Assembly: GCA_025060555.1 (NCBI GenBank)
Contig: JANXBC010000020.1
Location: 1 to 17,844, forward strand
DNA from: Candidatus Bipolaricaulota bacterium
Lineage (GTDB): Bacteria; Bipolaricaulota; Bipolaricaulia; Bipolaricaulales; Bipolaricaulaceae
Length of the DNA stretch: 17,844 nucleotides
Direction: 5' to 3'
Both the position numbers and the translations under genes were made by a program. Positions 1 to 6,558 of the stretch are shown here, in pieces. The notes below the pieces were generated by a model. The model was given only the letters and a program-made list of their open reading frames with translations, made no database searches and was not told where the DNA came from. Each line of letters begins with the position of its first letter. The stretch's first letter is position 1.

Positions 1-763
1 TGTCGATCCCCAACATCCTTAAGGTCTCTTGAACTGCGTCGAGGGTTATGGTCGTCAGCCCTTGGACCTGAGCTACATCGCGGGCCCGCCGCAGGAGGCG
101 AAGGGCAATGCGGGGGGTGCCCCGCGCCCGCGTTCCCAATTCCCAAGCTGCTTCCGCCTCTATTTCCATGCCTAGCTTGGATGCAGCCCGGCACAAAATC
201 TCCGCAAGCTCCTCGGCCCGATAGAACTCCAGGCGGAAGACCACCTCAAACCGATCCCGCAAGGGGGTGGTGAGAAGCCCCTCACGGGTTGTGGCACCGA
301 TGAGGGTGAAGGGAGCTAGGGGAAGCTCGAGGCAGCGGGCATGAGGACCTTCCCCTAACACGATGGGAAGCCGCCAATCCTCCATGGCTGGGTAGAGGAT
401 CTCCTCCACCTGCGGTCGGAGCCGGTGTATTTCGTCGATGAAGAGGATGTCACCCGGGGAGAGGTGGGTGAGGATAGCGGCGAGGTCTCCGGGGCGCTCC
501 AAGGCTGGGCCAGAGGAAACCTTAATCTGAACGCCCATTTCATTGGCGATGATGTGGGCAAGGGTGGTTTTCCCCAACCCCGGCGGAGAGAGGAGAAGCA
601 CGTGATCCAATGGGTCCCCCCGCGCGCGCGCCGCCTGAATATACACGCGCAACCGCTCCTTTACCTTCTCTTGCCCCACGAACTCCGCAAGGGTTTTGGG
701 CCGCAGCGTCCGCAGCTGGGGTTCGGTTGCCTCCAATCGCGGATCTAACCACCGAGAAGCCAT
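1..763 (-). CDS. ruvB: Holliday junction branch-migration helicase RuvB (C-terminus beyond window)
   Basis: AAA+ motor that, as a hexamer with RuvA, drives branch migration of Holliday junctions in the cytoplasm. I translated the 254 codons present; the gene runs off the left edge and lacks the C-terminal winged-helix part. Visible motifs are Walker A SPPGLGKT (residues 59-66), Walker B DILFIDEIHR (105-114), the stretch EEILYPAMEDW, sensor 1 IGATTR (155-160), the arginine finger in PLRDRF (167-172) and the sensor 2 region RGTPRIALRLLRR. The start ATG at 763 gives an N-terminus of normal length (RPKTLAEFVGQ at 21-31). Two small departures from the family norm: the first Walker A glycine is serine, and the usual DRFG is DRFE. 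No SD precedes the ATG. A TACAAT box nine bases upstream suggests a very short leader. It is divergent from the propeller gene. The identification is secure. Confidence 0.96.
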   Translation of the reverse strand, partial: MASRWLDPRLEATEPQLRTLRPKTLAEFVGQEKVKERLRVYIQAARARGDPLDHVLLLSPPGLGKTTLAHIIANEMGVQIKVSSGPALERPGDLAAILTHLSPGDILFIDEIHRLRPQVEEILYPAMEDWRLPIVLGEGPHARCLELPLAPFTLIGATTREGLLTTPLRDRFEVVFRLEFYRAEELAEILCRAASKLGMEIEAEAAWELGTRARGTPRIALRLLRRARDVAQVQGLTTITLDAVQETLRMLGID

Positions 764-772
764 GGTGAACGC

Positions 773-778
773 ATTGTA
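773..778 (-). promoter_or_regulatory. Candidate -10 box for ruvB (TACAAT)
   Basis: On the minus strand TACAAT lies nine bases before the ruvB ATG, which would start the transcript about three bases upstream of the codon. I found no convincing -35 at 16-18 bases, so this rests on the -10 match and its position between divergent genes. Confidence 0.3.
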
Positions 779-804
779 GCCAAATAAACCCCAGAAGATC
801 CAGT

Positions 805-833
805 TTGTCTAACACCGTCATGCCTCCTAAAAT
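805..833 (+). promoter_or_regulatory. Candidate promoter of the propeller-ribF-tsaB-rpmB cluster
   Basis: TTGTCT (805-810), a 17-base spacer, and TAAAAT (828-833) make a sigma-70-type promoter. The expected start point is at about 840, the base before the ATG at 841, so the transcript would be leaderless or nearly so. No SD is visible before that ATG. Inference from spacing and consensus only. Confidence 0.5.
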
Positions 834-840
834 CCTAGCG

Positions 841-1647
841 ATGCGCGCTTTTCTGACATGTCTTATGATTTTCACTGTTTTTGCCCATGCTCAGATCAGA
901 GATCTCACATCTTTGGATTGGTCTCCAGATGGCCAACATCTCCTCCTTGCCATTGGTGGCCAGATATTTCTCGCCAAGGCCCCGCGTCTGGCCGACCTCA
1001 TGCCCCTATACCCTGAGATGTGGGTGGAGTGGGCTCGCTTTGCCTCTGCGGATTGGTTCGTTTTCGTTTCGCCCATAGAGGGAGGTTTCGCTCTGTGGCG
1101 GGGTTTTCTAGACGGGAGCGCACCAGAACTTCTTTATCAAAGCCCCTACCTCATACGTTGGCCAACGGTCTCCGCGGATGGCACCAAGGTTGCCTTCGTG
1201 GAGGACTGGGAAAAACTCGTGTTGCTTGATCTTGGGACGGGCTGGGCGGAGGTGGTTCTCGCTGGGGCCTGGCCGAAGGCCGTACCCGAGTTCACCCCCA
1301 CTGCCCAAGGACTAATCTTTTCCGGTCTATGGCCACAAGCCAACGAGCCGAGCTGGGAAATTTTTTATCTGGACCTAGGGTCACACAATATCCTTCAATT
1401 GACTTCTGACCAGTTTTTCGACTGGTGTCCACGGTCATCTCCTGATGGCCGATGGATTGCGTTCGTTTCCAATCGCGGTGGATCTTCCGATATCTGGGTT
1501 CTCTCCCTTGGTGGCGGTGAACCCTTCCCTGTGACCCAAGACCCCTGGGAAGATGCGTTCCCTTGCTGGTCACCTGAGGGAGGCCAGGTGGGCTATGCCT
1601 CGTTGCGGCCGGAAGGTTGGCAGTTCATCCTGGCCGGGACTTACTGA
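841..1647 (+). CDS. Secreted TolB-like beta-propeller (PD40/WD40-like repeat) protein
   Basis: A 268-residue protein of the TolB/PD40 propeller type, probably exported. Starting at 841 gives a clean signal peptide (MRAFLTCLMIFTVFAHA, then Q). Earlier in-frame starts at 805 (TTG) and 820 (ATG) exist, but they fall in the candidate promoter, and no SD supports any of the three. Repeats of the form 'SPDGxxLLxxxxxxIFL' recur: SLDWSPDGQHLLLAI near the N-terminus, TVSADGTKVAF in the middle, SSPDGRWIAFVSNRGGSSDIW and CWSPEGGQVGYASLRPEGW near the C-terminus. This is about four to five blades, so it is either a small propeller or diverged in places. No catalytic domain follows, unlike the S9 peptidases that carry such propellers. 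Its stop is three bases before ribF. Its specific role is unknown; protein binding in the cell envelope is the usual role of such folds. Confidence 0.75.
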   Translation: MRAFLTCLMIFTVFAHAQIRDLTSLDWSPDGQHLLLAIGGQIFLAKAPRLADLMPLYPEMWVEWARFASADWFVFVSPIEGGFALWRGFLDGSAPELLYQSPYLIRWPTVSADGTKVAFVEDWEKLVLLDLGTGWAEVVLAGAWPKAVPEFTPTAQGLIFSGLWPQANEPSWEIFYLDLGSHNILQLTSDQFFDWCPRSSPDGRWIAFVSNRGGSSDIWVLSLGGGEPFPVTQDPWEDAFPCWSPEGGQVGYASLRPEGWQFILAGTY

Positions 1648-1650
1648 AGC

Positions 1651-2532
1651 GTGTTCCGCGTTGTGACGGTAGGGCGGTTTGATGGAGTCCATCTTGGCCA
1701 CCAGCGTTTACTTTCCTACGCCAAAAGCCTAGCCGAAGAGCGGGGCTGGTGCGCGTTGGCCTATACTTTTCCTCCTGAACCACCGGCGCTCCTTCCCCTT
1801 GCCGCGAAGGTCCGCCTGCTCAAAGAGCTGGTGGACGAGGTGGAAGTGGTGGAGTGGGAAAAAGTTCGGGACCTTTCCGCGGGGGAATTCCTGCAAAAAG
1901 AGGTGGTGGGCCGCCTTTCTGGGCGAGCCTTGGTGATGGGGCCAGATCACCGATTCGGCCGAGGACGAGAAGGTGACGTTTCCTTTGCCCGGAGTTTCTC
2001 GCAAATCTTAGGGATCGAGGTCCACGTGATCTCCCCGGTAAAAGTGGGCAACGATATCGTGAGTTCTCGGCGGGTTCGGGAACTCCTCCAACTTGGGGAG
2101 GTGGGAAAAGCTGTGGAGATCCTGGGCCGGCCACCTGTGCTCTTTGGGCAGCGTGTCGCTGGAGCTGGGCTAGCGAAAACCCTTGGTTTCCCCACGATAA
2201 ATCTGGTGCTCGACCCGATCCTTGCCCGCCCCAAAGACGGAGTTTACTTGGCGTGGACATTCTGGGCGGGCGGAGACGCACCGGGCCTCTTTTACCACGG
2301 AAAACGCCTAACCTTTCCCAATCTTCCCCCTTCTGCCGAAATTCATCTCCTTTCTGCCCCACCTAACCCTTTGCCCGAGGCATTCGAAGTGCATCTCCTG
2401 AAATTCCTGCGGGAAGATATCCGTTTCCCCTCCCCGGAAAGCCTTGTAAAGAGAATCAGCGAGGATGTAGTGGAAGCTAAAAATGTCCTGAGCGCGTTGA
2501 CCCCTCCGCGTCCGATCCTTCTTGGAGTATAA
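1651..2532 (+). CDS. ribF: Bifunctional riboflavin kinase / FMN adenylyltransferase RibF
   Basis: Makes FMN from riboflavin and ATP, then FAD from FMN and ATP. At 293 residues it is near the usual length. The N-terminal adenylyltransferase domain shows GRFDGVHLGHQRLL (with the HxGH nucleotidyl-transfer motif), VMGPDHRFGRGREGD, and the VSSRRVRELL segment that matches the family's ISSTRIR motif. The C-terminal riboflavin kinase domain shows GAGLAKTLGFPTINL (the family's PTxN motif), DGVYLAW, and EVHLLKFLREDIRFPSPESL. The kinase domain is somewhat divergent: the usual NIGxRPTF reads YHGKRLTF. The GTG start at 1651 follows the upstream stop by three bases with no SD, so translation is probably coupled to the propeller gene. 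The TAA stop lies inside a TATAAT sequence just before tsaB. Confidence 0.94.
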   Translation: MFRVVTVGRFDGVHLGHQRLLSYAKSLAEERGWCALAYTFPPEPPALLPLAAKVRLLKELVDEVEVVEWEKVRDLSAGEFLQKEVVGRLSGRALVMGPDHRFGRGREGDVSFARSFSQILGIEVHVISPVKVGNDIVSSRRVRELLQLGEVGKAVEILGRPPVLFGQRVAGAGLAKTLGFPTINLVLDPILARPKDGVYLAWTFWAGGDAPGLFYHGKRLTFPNLPPSAEIHLLSAPPNPLPEAFEVHLLKFLREDIRFPSPESLVKRISEDVVEAKNVLSALTPPRPILLGV

Positions 2533-2533
2533 T
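2528..2533 (+). promoter_or_regulatory. TATAAT box abutting the tsaB start
   Basis: A perfect TATAAT overlaps the ribF stop codon and ends five bases before the tsaB GTG, so a transcript would start at or one base after the GTG. No good -35 is found at 16-18 bases; a TTGACC lies 25 bases upstream, which is too far. A weak GGAG at 2524-2527 could instead act as a distant SD. Confidence 0.3.
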
Positions 2534-2538
2534 CTTTT

Positions 2539-3228
2539 GTGTACGTTCTAGCCATTGAAAGCGCAGGTCCCATCGGTGGTGCGGCTGTAGTGGGACCAAA
2601 GGAGTGTTACGAGACGCTCGTCCCCCTTGGACCAGGCCATGGGGAAATCCTTCCGGAAATAGTCAGGGACGTGCTTCATCGGGCCAAAGTGGGATGGCGT
2701 GAGCTTTCCCTTCTCGCGGTGGATATAGGACCTGGTTCGTTCACTGGGCTGAGAGTAGGACTAAGTTTGGCCAAGGCCATCGCGCAGGTCCATGGGTTGC
2801 CCGTTGTTCCCGTACGCCAGACGGAAGCGGTGGGATTACCCTTGGCGGAGCTTTGGCCTGGCCGAGTCTGCGTATGGATTCACGACCGCCGAGAGTACCT
2901 GTACATGGGATGGGTCGACCGGGAGCGGGCTGGCCAAGAAGTGGTTCTTCCCTTTGTGGAAGCGTTGGCTCGGCTGCAAGAGCGCCCTGGCACGCTTGTG
3001 GCAGGGACAGGAGCACTGCGCTTTGCCCAAGAACTGAAAGCCCACGCCACGGGGGTTGTACTCGCGCCCTCCGTGATGTGTTTTCCACGTCCAAGTGTGG
3101 TAGCGCAGATCGCGAAGATTCGGTATACTCGTGAAGGTCCAGCAGAGTTATTGGCATTAGAACCGCATTACATACATAAGGAGGACGGTCATGGCGAGAG
3201 TGTGCGCGATCTGTGGCCGCGGTCCTGA
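2539..3228 (+). CDS. tsaB: tRNA t6A37 biosynthesis protein TsaB
   Basis: TsaB is the ASKHA-fold partner of TsaD in the complex that adds threonylcarbamoyl to A37 of ANN-decoding tRNAs. The 229-residue protein has the N-terminal strand VLAIESAGPIGGAAVV, the GHGEILPEIVRDVL helix matching the family's HSExLLPxI region, and the diagnostic GPGSFTGLRVGLSLAKAIA (residues about 74-92). TsaB usually ends near a 'PxYxR' motif; here that is PHYIHKED, after which about 13 more residues are read from sequence that is also the start of rpmB. The GTG start at 2539 lies six bases after the ribF stop. The stop is 38 bases inside rpmB, in another frame, so the two are probably translationally coupled. Confidence 0.93.
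   Translation: MYVLAIESAGPIGGAAVVGPKECYETLVPLGPGHGEILPEIVRDVLHRAKVGWRELSLLAVDIGPGSFTGLRVGLSLAKAIAQVHGLPVVPVRQTEAVGLPLAELWPGRVCVWIHDRREYLYMGWVDRERAGQEVVLPFVEALARLQERPGTLVAGTGALRFAQELKAHATGVVLAPSVMCFPRPSVVAQIAKIRYTREGPAELLALEPHYIHKEDGHGESVRDLWPRS
3178..3184 (+). promoter_or_regulatory. Strong Shine-Dalgarno of rpmB inside tsaB
   Basis: AAGGAGG sits six bases before the rpmB ATG and within the tsaB coding sequence. It fixes the rpmB start despite the overlap. Confidence 0.8.
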
Positions 3229-3379
3229 TCACGGGCGGAGTGTGTCGCACTCCGGCCAACACACCCCCAAAGTGCGTGCCCCAAACCTCCAGCGCGTTCA
3301 CGTTGTGATTGGTGGAGCGCGACGGAGGGTCCGCGTCTGTACACGCTGTCTTAAAGCCGGCAAAGTACAAAAAGCTTGA
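3191..3379 (+). CDS. rpmB: 50S ribosomal protein bL28, zinc-ribbon type
   Basis: A component of the large ribosomal subunit, 62 residues, as is usual for the short bL28 family. It has the VCAICGRGP start, the SHSGQHTPKVRAPNLQRV core and the RRVRVCTRCLKAGKV end. Two CxxC pairs (Cys5/Cys8 and Cys50/Cys53) identify the zinc-binding form. The ATG has a perfect SD six bases upstream, stronger than those of its upstream neighbours, as expected for a ribosomal protein. Its first 38 bases overlap the end of tsaB. bL28 is often found near rpmG or alone; the tsaB-rpmB pairing is less common. Confidence 0.96.
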   Translation: MARVCAICGRGPDHGRSVSHSGQHTPKVRAPNLQRVHVVIGGARRRVRVCTRCLKAGKVQKA

Positions 3380-3428
3380 AACTAGCGAGGAGGTGAGAAA
3401 AGGTAGAAAGAAAAGGCCACGCGACAAA

Positions 3429-3436
3429 AAAGGAGG
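3429..3436 (+). promoter_or_regulatory. Shine-Dalgarno that sets the start of the first binding protein
   Basis: AAAGGAGG ends five bases before the GTG at 3442. It overlaps the alternative GTG at 3436, which therefore cannot be the start served by this site. Confidence 0.7.
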
Positions 3437-3441
3437 TGGCT

Positions 3442-5331
3442 GTGCGTAAATCTCTTGCGTTTTTGGTGTTATGCGGCTTTATCGGGGTGGCGCAAGTTCT
3501 CAACATCGGGATTTTCGAGGACCTCACCACCAAAAACATTTGGGCCCAGATCGGTCCGGACGCCACCGTTTGGAACACATATGTACTCGGTGGCCAGTAC
3601 AGTCCCCTTTACCTCTCGGTTCCCCCTACCTGGACATGGCTTCCAGGCCTTGCTGATGGCTTTCCAACCCCATTCGTGGAGGAGAACGGGAGTTGGGTAG
3701 CCACTGTTAAGGTTCGCAAAGGGATCACCTGGAGCGACGGAACCCCCTTCACCGCGGACGACGTGGTTTTTACCTTCAATGTCCTCCTCACCGAAGTGGG
3801 GGGAATGCGCATGGCTTTGGCCTTAGGTGGTAACTGGCCGAGCTACTGCCCGGATAGCCTCGCCGCTGTAGAGAAGATCGATGATTACACCGTGAAATTC
3901 GTGTATTCCGCCGAGCCCGGCCTTGGTGAATGGACGTTTGGGGCATTGGCCTGCCCGATCGTGCAAAAGGCCTATTGGGAACCAAAATTCTTGGCGGCAC
4001 TGGAGACGGAGGATCCCGCGGGCTCGCTTCTTGCCGTAGTCCCCGGTGATGACGAACCCATCATTGGCGGCTATGACCTTGCGCGGTGGGAGCCGGGCGC
4101 CTTCGCTCAGGTGAACAAGAACCCCGCTTACTTTGCAACCGGAGAGCGCCTCGTGCTCTACGAGGGTGGGGGGGCTACCATCGAGAACCCCCGGCTTGGC
4201 TACCAATTTACGGCCTATGGTGGCGCCACTGGTTCAGTCCTCTATGATCTCGTGGAGGGACCTTATGTCGATTCCATCATTTATCCGATCTACCTCAACC
4301 AAGATGCTGCCGTGTTGGCCTTGCAGAAGGGCGAGATCGCCATGTTCCTGAACCCCCTTGGGTTATCCAAGGGGTTCGAGGACCGCCTGAAGGGCACTCC
4401 GGGGGTGCAGATCATCGCCAACCCGCCTTGGGGCTTCCGGTATCTGGCGTTCAACATGCGCCGCGAGCCCATGAATTACAAAGCTTTCCGCGTGGCTGTG
4501 GCCACCCTCATCGATCGCGAGTTCGTGGCTGAAAGCGTGTTCCAGGGGATCATCACCCCCATGTACTCCGCTGTGCCCGAGTTCAACCCATTTTGGTATA
4601 ACCCGGATATCGTGGTGTATGGGAAGGGGTTGAGCCACGCCGAGCGCGTCGCTGAGGCCGTACGCATCCTCAAAGAGGCGGGTTTCTCCTGGGATGCTGA
4701 GCCCAAGGTCGTCAATGCCGGCACGCGCAACGAAATGGTCGTCGGTGTTCTGCCCGATGGGACGGAGGTCCCTGCTCCCAAGGGTTTTAAACTCCCCGAT
4801 GGCCGTTACTGTCCAGAACTGGAGCTTCTGGCCCCCTCGGCCGGTTACGACCCACTCCGTGCCACTTTCGCCATCTACATTGAGCAGTGGTGTCGGGAGT
4901 TGGCTATCCCAGTCAAAGCTAACCTTACCGGATTCAACGTCATTGTGAACAAGGTGTGGGCGCCCGAGGGCTTCGAATTCGATATGTATATCCTCGGATG
5001 GTCCTTGGGTAACCCAGCTTTCCCTGACTATCTCTACTATTTCTGGCATTCCTCCCAGGACGTCCCTGATGGGTTCAACACCCCGGGTTATCGCAATCCC
5101 CAATACGATGCTGTAGCTGAGGCTTTCCTGAAGGCCAAAAGCGTGGCGGAAGCACGGCCTTTGGTGTTCAAGTTGCAGGAGATGCTTGCTGAGGATGTGC
5201 CTTATGTGATCCTCTTTGACACCCCCATTAAGGAAGCCTTCCGGGTTGACGAAATTGCGTTCCCCTACACGGAGGTCTTGGGCGGCATCCAATTTGTCTG
5301 GCCCCTTACCACGGTCAAGGCCCTCAAATAA
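3442..5331 (+). CDS. Family-5 (peptide/nickel-type) ABC transporter substrate-binding protein
   Basis: Extracytoplasmic solute-binding protein of the DppA/OppA group, 629 residues. It delivers peptides or similar ligands to the permeases encoded next. I chose GTG 3442 because the SD overlaps the upstream GTG at 3436; it gives a signal peptide MRKSLAFLVLCGFIGVA with no lipobox cysteine. The family signature is clear at residues 95-112: ITWSDGTPFTADDVVFTF, then EKIDDYTVKF. Further family segments are FRYLAFNMRREPMNYKAFRVAVATLIDRE and, near the end, YRNPQYDAVAEAFLKAKSVAEARPLVFKLQ. It is slightly larger than typical DppA (about 535 residues). It is followed by a strong hairpin and then a permease. 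The substrate cannot be told from sequence; peptides are likely from the ATPase types and the downstream amino-acid catabolic genes, but sugars are possible in thermophiles. Confidence 0.92.
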   Translation: MRKSLAFLVLCGFIGVAQVLNIGIFEDLTTKNIWAQIGPDATVWNTYVLGGQYSPLYLSVPPTWTWLPGLADGFPTPFVEENGSWVATVKVRKGITWSDGTPFTADDVVFTFNVLLTEVGGMRMALALGGNWPSYCPDSLAAVEKIDDYTVKFVYSAEPGLGEWTFGALACPIVQKAYWEPKFLAALETEDPAGSLLAVVPGDDEPIIGGYDLARWEPGAFAQVNKNPAYFATGERLVLYEGGGATIENPRLGYQFTAYGGATGSVLYDLVEGPYVDSIIYPIYLNQDAAVLALQKGEIAMFLNPLGLSKGFEDRLKGTPGVQIIANPPWGFRYLAFNMRREPMNYKAFRVAVATLIDREFVAESVFQGIITPMYSAVPEFNPFWYNPDIVVYGKGLSHAERVAEAVRILKEAGFSWDAEPKVVNAGTRNEMVVGVLPDGTEVPAPKGFKLPDGRYCPELELLAPSAGYDPLRATFAIYIEQWCRELAIPVKANLTGFNVIVNKVWAPEGFEFDMYILGWSLGNPAFPDYLYYFWHSSQDVPDGFNTPGYRNPQYDAVAEAFLKAKSVAEARPLVFKLQEMLAEDVPYVILFDTPIKEAFRVDEIAFPYTEVLGGIQFVWPLTTVKALK

Positions 5332-5347
5332 CCATGGGGGAGCGTAA

Positions 5348-5371
5348 GGGGGGTGGCGCGGACCACCCCCC
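5348..5371 (+). terminator. Strong hairpin between binding protein and permease
   Basis: A perfect 9-bp stem GGGGGGTGG (5348-5356) / CCACCCCCC (5363-5371) with a 6-base loop CGCGGA. It is followed by TGTTTCCC, a poor T tract, so it may be a leaky terminator or an RNA-end stabiliser. Hairpins here commonly leave the binding-protein mRNA in excess over the permease mRNA. The second importer has a matching hairpin in the same place. Confidence 0.65.
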
Positions 5372-5397
5372 TGTTTCCCTAACAAGAGGGCCTGCGC

Positions 5398-6549
5398 ATG
5401 CTACGGTACATTGGTTGGCGACTAGCCCAGATCTCTGTCACTTTTTTCCTCTTCCTCACCGTGGTCTTCCTCCTTTTCCAGGCCATGCCAGGAGACTACA
5501 CAAAGCAATTCATCATGAACCCAAGGATTCCCCCGGAAGCCCGACGGGCGTTACAAGAGCGCCTTGGATTAACAGGAAGCGTCTGGGATCAGTACCTTCA
5601 CTACGTGCGCAACGTATTCACCGGAAACCTCGGGATTTCCTTCCAGTATTACCCTCGGGAAGTATGGGATGTGATAAAGGAGAGGCTGCCTCGCACCGCT
5701 GTGCTCTTTCTTGTCGCGGATCTCTTGGCCTTCGGCGTGGGTTACCCCCTGGGAAAGTACATCGCTTGGAAGCGGGGCAAACTTTCGGATTACGCGGTGA
5801 CCGTCACCGGCGTTCTCTTTTACACGATCTTTACGCCGCTTTTGGCCCTCATCCTTCTCTTTGTATTCTCCAACGTGCTTGGCTGGTTCAGAAGCGGTGG
5901 ATTCCTCACGCCAAGCGTTTGGCTTAGGCCACCTGTGGATCCACAAGTCGTTTTTCTCCTCCTTGCTGCGACCATCGGCGGGATCCTCGCCTTGGGAGGG
6001 GGGATATTTTTCCTCACCAAAAGGATTGGCCATCCGCGGCCGCGGAACTGGGCCCGACGCAGCTTGATCCTCTTGCTTTTGGCCTGTGCTGCCCTCGGTT
6101 GGTATCGCTCTGGTATCGGTACATATGCATGGGATATCGTCTGGCACATGTTTCTTCCTGTACTAGCTGTAACCCTTATCTCGTTTGGGGGGACGATGCT
6201 ACTCATGCGGGACTCCATGCTAGAAGTGATTCGGGAAGACTACATCACCACTGCTAAAGCTAAAGGGCTTCCGGACAAAGTGGTGCGGGACAAGCACGCG
6301 GCACGCACCGCCCTCTTGCCCACCATCACCAACTTCACCATCGGGCTTGGGTTCATCGTCTCCGGAGGAATAGTTACGGAAACCATGTTCTCCTGGAAGG
6401 GGATGGGGCTCACCTACCTCGAGGCTGTGCTCCAGCAGGATTTTCCCTTGGCCATGGGATGCCTCATCTTCACTGGGATCCTTGTCCTCCTTTTGCACCT
6501 CGTGGTCGACGTGCTCTATGCTTTTTTGGACCCGCGGATTTCCTATTGA
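5398..6549 (+). CDS. Peptide-type ABC transporter permease (DppB/OppB-like), with extra membrane segments
   Basis: Inner-membrane subunit that pairs with the next permease to form the channel. 383 residues against roughly 310-340 for usual DppB/OppB. TM1 is at about 10-29 (MLRYIGWRLAQISVTFFLF is the typical N-terminus), TM2 99-119, TM3 133-158. An insert at about 165-245 adds two hydrophobic stretches (183-207 and 222-236) around a basic loop (TKRIGHPRPRNWARR). The cytoplasmic EAA loop, which docks on the ATPase, is at about 280-305 (REDYITTAKAKGLPDKVVRDKHAAR). It ends with the usual DPRISY. An AGAGGG seven bases before the ATG may be a weak SD. It lies 66 bases after the binding protein, with the hairpin between them. 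Confidence 0.93.
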   Translation: MLRYIGWRLAQISVTFFLFLTVVFLLFQAMPGDYTKQFIMNPRIPPEARRALQERLGLTGSVWDQYLHYVRNVFTGNLGISFQYYPREVWDVIKERLPRTAVLFLVADLLAFGVGYPLGKYIAWKRGKLSDYAVTVTGVLFYTIFTPLLALILLFVFSNVLGWFRSGGFLTPSVWLRPPVDPQVVFLLLAATIGGILALGGGIFFLTKRIGHPRPRNWARRSLILLLLACAALGWYRSGIGTYAWDIVWHMFLPVLAVTLISFGGTMLLMRDSMLEVIREDYITTAKAKGLPDKVVRDKHAARTALLPTITNFTIGLGFIVSGGIVTETMFSWKGMGLTYLEAVLQQDFPLAMGCLIFTGILVLLLHLVVDVLYAFLDPRISY

Positions 6550-6558
6550 GGAAGAAGG

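Noticed and set aside
2497..2533. TTGACC ... TATAAT as a full promoter before tsaB
   Set aside because: The spacer is 25 bases, too long for a sigma-70 promoter; only the -10 match is kept, at low confidence.
3436..3438. GTG as start of the first binding protein
   Set aside because: It overlaps the SD AAAGGAGG; the in-frame GTG six bases later has proper spacing and gives the same signal peptide without the extra two residues.
3393..3449. An 18-codon basic ORF (starts VRKGRKKRPRDKK) between rpmB and the first binding protein
   Set aside because: The SD-like GAGG is only two bases from its GTG, the stretch is simply purine-rich, and it runs over the SD and start of the binding-protein gene. 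Chance is the simpler explanation.
4363..5385. Long open frame (340 codons) on the minus strand opposite the first binding protein
   Set aside because: Its translation has no recognisable family motifs and it lies opposite a gene with clear family-5 signatures; it is a codon-bias shadow of a GC-rich gene.
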